Shown in pieces: positions 61,742-64,000 of a DNA stretch of 64,000 nt. Under the pieces are notes generated by a model. It was not told where the DNA came from, ran no database searches, and saw only the letters and a program-made list of their open reading frames with translations. Position numbers and translations under genes: made by a program. Location of the stretch: positions 1-64,000 of the forward strand of contig CASFYR010000002.1 of assembly GCA_949298975.1 (NCBI GenBank). Direction: 5' to 3'. The stretch is from an uncultured Bacillota bacterium. Lineage in GTDB: Bacteria; Bacillota_I; Bacilli_A; Erysipelotrichales; Erysipelotrichaceae. Each line of letters begins with the position of its first letter. Position 1 is the stretch's first letter.

Positions 61742-61927
61742 ATGGCAAAGACATCAATGAAAGTTAAATGTGCACGCCCTGCAAAATATTCTACCCGGGC
61801 TTACACAAGATGTGAACGCTGCGGCCGTCCACACTCAGTATTAAGAAAATACAAATTATGTCGTATCTGCTTCCGCGAATTGGCTTATAAAGGTCAGATT
61901 CCGGGAGTTAAGAAGGCTAGCTGGTAA
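61742..61927 (+). CDS. rpsZ: 30S ribosomal protein S14, zinc-binding type
   Basis: 61 aa, the short zinc-containing S14. Two CxxC pairs at CERC and CRIC, with the spacer of about 12 residues normal for this form. SD AAGGGAG before the ATG. Confidence 0.97.
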   Translation: MAKTSMKVKCARPAKYSTRAYTRCERCGRPHSVLRKYKLCRICFRELAYKGQIPGVKKASW

Positions 61928-61947
61928 TCGAGAAGGAGGAATTAGCA

Positions 61948-62352
61948 ATGATGAATATGACAGATCCAATTGCGGATATGCTGACCAGAATCAGAAATGG
62001 TTTACATGCCGGTCATGAAACTGTATCAGTTCCTGCAAGCAAGACAAAAATTGAAATTGCTCGTATCCTTAAGGAAGAAGGTTACATCACCGGCTATAGC
62101 GTAGAGGGTGAAACAGCTAAGGATAAGACAATCGTGATCACGCTGAAATACGGTAAGAACAATCAGAAAGTTATTTCCGGCATCAAGCGGATCTCAAAAC
62201 CGGGCTTGCGAGTTTACGCTAAAAGCGACTCCGTCCCTCGTGTTTTAAATGGTTTGGGAATTGCGATCATTTCAACTTCCAAAGGAGTTATGTGCGATCG
62301 TGATGCCCGTAAGAATCATGCCGGCGGCGAAGTTATCGCCTACGTATGGTAA
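61948..62352 (+). CDS. rpsH: 30S ribosomal protein S8
   Basis: 134 aa (ATG 61948; 61954 also possible). [44 protein letters not shown] and [38 protein letters not shown] precedes. Confidence 0.97.
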   Translation: MMNMTDPIADMLTRIRNGLHAGHETVSVPASKTKIEIARILKEEGYITGYSVEGETAKDKTIVITLKYGKNNQKVISGIKRISKPGLRVYAKSDSVPRVLNGLGIAIISTSKGVMCDRDARKNHAGGEVIAYVW

Positions 62353-62378
62353 TTATCAGACAGACAAAGGAGAAATAA

Positions 62379-62921
62379 ATGTCACGTATCGGTAATAAAA
62401 CGATTACCATTCCCAGCGGTGTTGAAGTTACGATTTCAGCGGGGAATGAGGTGACTGTAAAAGGACCTAAGGGTACTTTGACACGTCAATTCAGTCCATT
62501 GATCACAATCAATAATGACAATGGCACCATTGTTTGCACACGTGCAAATGAAGAAAAACACACCAAACAGTTACATGGGACAACCAGAGCTTTGCTTCAC
62601 AATATGATCGTGGGGGTCAGCGAAGGTTATGTTAAAGAACTGGAAATTGAAGGTATCGGTTATCGTGCCGCACTGCAGGGCAAAACCTTAGTGTTGAACA
62701 TCGGTTATTCGCATCAGATCGAATATACACCGGAAGAAGGCGTTACTGTTGAGGTTCCAAGCCAGACTTCAATCAAGGTATCAGGTATTGATAAACAGCG
62801 GGTTGGTGAAGTAGCCGCTAATATCCGCGGTTACCGTAAACCAGAACCTTATAAGGGCAAGGGTATCCGTTATAAGGGCGAACATATCCGTCGTAAAGAA
62901 GGAAAGACGGCAGGTAAGTAG
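62379..62921 (+). CDS. rplF: 50S ribosomal protein L6
   Basis: 180 aa. SRIGNKTITIPSGVEVT, the GTTRALLHNMIVGVSEGYVKEL segment and the C-terminal RKPEPYKGKGIRYKGEHIRRKEGKTAGK. AAGGAG before the ATG. Confidence 0.98.
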   Translation: MSRIGNKTITIPSGVEVTISAGNEVTVKGPKGTLTRQFSPLITINNDNGTIVCTRANEEKHTKQLHGTTRALLHNMIVGVSEGYVKELEIEGIGYRAALQGKTLVLNIGYSHQIEYTPEEGVTVEVPSQTSIKVSGIDKQRVGEVAANIRGYRKPEPYKGKGIRYKGEHIRRKEGKTAGK

Positions 62922-62942
62922 TAAGGAAAGGAGTTATCGAAC

Positions 62943-63299
62943 ATGTTAAAAATGACATCTAAAAATAAAGAACGTCAAAGAAGACACGCTCGTGTCAGAC
63001 GTAAGATTTCCGGTACTGCTGCTTGTCCGCGTTTAAGCGTATTCCGCTCTAATGCGCACATCCACTGCCAGATCATTGACGATACGACCGGAAATACTCT
63101 TGTTTCTTGTTCAAGTGTCGATCTTAAATTAAGCAACGGCGGCAATGTTGAAGCTGCTGCTAAGGTCGGAAGCGAGCTTGCTAAACGTGCTTTAGCCAAG
63201 AATATCGAAAACGTGGTCTTTGACCGCGGTGGATATATCTACCACGGACGGATCAAAGCTGTTGCCGAAGCTGCCCGTGAAGCTGGGCTTAAATTCTAG
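62943..63299 (+). CDS. rplR: 50S ribosomal protein L18
   Basis: 118 aa. [35 protein letters not shown] and [26 protein letters not shown]. Binds 5S rRNA with L5. GGAAAGGAG upstream. Confidence 0.98.
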   Translation: MLKMTSKNKERQRRHARVRRKISGTAACPRLSVFRSNAHIHCQIIDDTTGNTLVSCSSVDLKLSNGGNVEAAAKVGSELAKRALAKNIENVVFDRGGYIYHGRIKAVAEAAREAGLKF

Positions 63300-63307
63300 G
63301 AGGAACT

Positions 63308-63844
63308 ATGGAAGATAAGAAACAACAAAGAAAACCAAGAAGATTCAATCGTGATCAGGTTCAGAAAGAATTTGAGGAACGGGTTGTCGTTATCAACCGG
63401 GTTTCTAAAACTGTAAAGGGTGGCCGCCGGATGAGCTTTTCGGCCTTAGTTGTCGTTGGCGATAAGAAAGGCCGGGTCGGTTATGGTCTTGGTAAGGCTA
63501 ACGAAGTACCTGATGCCATCAAAAAAGGCATTGAGGCCGCTAAAAAGAATGTTATCCGCATTCCGCTTGTCAACAACAAGAAGACGATTCCGCATGAAGT
63601 TACCGGCATTTTCGGTTCCGGTGAAGTTGTTTTGCGTCCGGCTGCTGAAGGTACCGGTGTTGTTGCCGGCGGACCGGTCAGAGCGGTTGTTGAATTGGCA
63701 GGAGTTGAGGACATCATCTCTAAATGCATCGGTTCACGTACTCCGATCAATGTCATCCAGGCAACGATGGAAGGTCTTAAGCAATTAAAGACAGTCAACT
63801 CTGTCGCCAGATTGCGTGAGAAGAAAGTCGAAGAGATCAGATAG
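63308..63844 (+). CDS. rpsE: 30S ribosomal protein S5
   Basis: 178 aa. [49 protein letters not shown] is the S5 core; [34 protein letters not shown] follows. AGGAGG before the ATG. It is followed directly by rplO, where rpmD (L30) is usually found. Confidence 0.98.
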   Translation: MEDKKQQRKPRRFNRDQVQKEFEERVVVINRVSKTVKGGRRMSFSALVVVGDKKGRVGYGLGKANEVPDAIKKGIEAAKKNVIRIPLVNNKKTIPHEVTGIFGSGEVVLRPAAEGTGVVAGGPVRAVVELAGVEDIISKCIGSRTPINVIQATMEGLKQLKTVNSVARLREKKVEEIR

Positions 63845-63857
63845 GAGGTCCTTAAGC

Positions 63858-64000
63858 ATGAATTTAAACGAACTAAAATACAATGAAGGCGCTCGTTTCG
63901 GCACTAAAAGAATCGGACGCGGTCATGGTTCAGGCAATGGTAAGACAGCCGGTAAGGGCCATAAAGGTCAAAACGCCAGATCGGGCGGCGGTGTAGCTAT
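63858..64000 (+). CDS. rplO: 50S ribosomal protein L15 (5' part, cut by window end)
   Basis: First 47 codons: [20 protein letters not shown], then [25 protein letters not shown], the L15 start. GGAGG eleven bases before the ATG. The remainder lies outside the window. Confidence 0.96.
   Translation, partial: MNLNELKYNEGARFGTKRIGRGHGSGNGKTAGKGHKGQNARSGGGVA

Noticed and set aside
55363-63798. Long open frames on the minus strand through the ribosomal protein operon
   Set aside because: They mirror the codon pattern of the genes on the plus strand, have no ribosome sites, and give no protein-like sequence.

Overview
The window is chromosomal DNA from a low-GC Gram-positive bacterium (Firmicutes). 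The gene set (DarA, RapZ-YvcK-WhiA, FtsEX with a PcsB-like hydrolase, DUF951, MBOAT/DHHW, LCP protein) and AT-rich spacers fit an Erysipelotrichia-like or related Bacilli lineage; this placement is inference. TGA is used as a stop (for example at the end of rfbB), so the code is standard and not the Mollicutes one. A cell wall is implied by hydrolase, rhamnose and LCP genes. No tRNA, rRNA, CRISPR array, insertion sequence or prophage was seen.

Layout. 1-4.6 kb: end of a heterodimeric ABC exporter, a decayed MacB-like permease, asnA, darA. 4.6-11.3 kb: lipoprotein phosphoesterase, divergent yitT, then ftsE-ftsX-pcsB-like-ctpA-like (cell-wall splitting module). 11.3-18.9 kb: uvrB, then rapZ-yvcK-whiA and four accessory genes (small membrane protein, DUF2156, GNAT, FRG). 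18.9-24.1 kb: small unknowns and a co-directional set of XpaC-like membrane protein, unknown protein, tandem AAA+ ATPase and tiny membrane protein, the least described part of the window. 24.1-31 kb: patatin, glycosyltransferase plus DUF2304, rfbACBD (dTDP-L-rhamnose) and an LCP ligase, together a wall-polysaccharide block. 31-44.1 kb: rluA-like, ybaK, HAD, a duplicated-domain lipoprotein, DUF4358, MBOAT/DHHW acetylation pair, rarA, dtd, folD, DUF951, pyrK-pyrD, phosphoesterase, split transketolase. 44.1-48 kb: long leader, secreted Ig-like protein, and a Wzz/CpsD/CpsB tyrosine-kinase cassette without glycosyltransferases. 48-55 kb: Cof hydrolase, ecfA1-ecfA2-ecfT-truA, lipoprotein, UMF1 transporter, zinc phospholipase-like protein, a possible 22-aa peptide gene. 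55-64 kb: the S10-spc ribosomal protein operon, which runs off the end inside rplO and has no rpmD (L30) at its usual place.

The strongest genome-scale signal is regulatory. At thirteen genes a TATAAT-like -10 box lies 6 to 10 nt before the start codon, so transcription would begin at or within a few bases of the ATG and no Shine-Dalgarno site exists. Other genes in the same window carry ordinary AGGAGG sites. This suggests two classes of translation start, leaderless and SD-led, side by side. Three divergent gene pairs (5917/5952, 38478/38537, 48873/48951) are both-sided leaderless.

A second global signal is base composition: GATC is several-fold over-represented in housekeeping genes and near expectation in the rhamnose and Cps blocks, which may mark those blocks as different in origin or codon usage.
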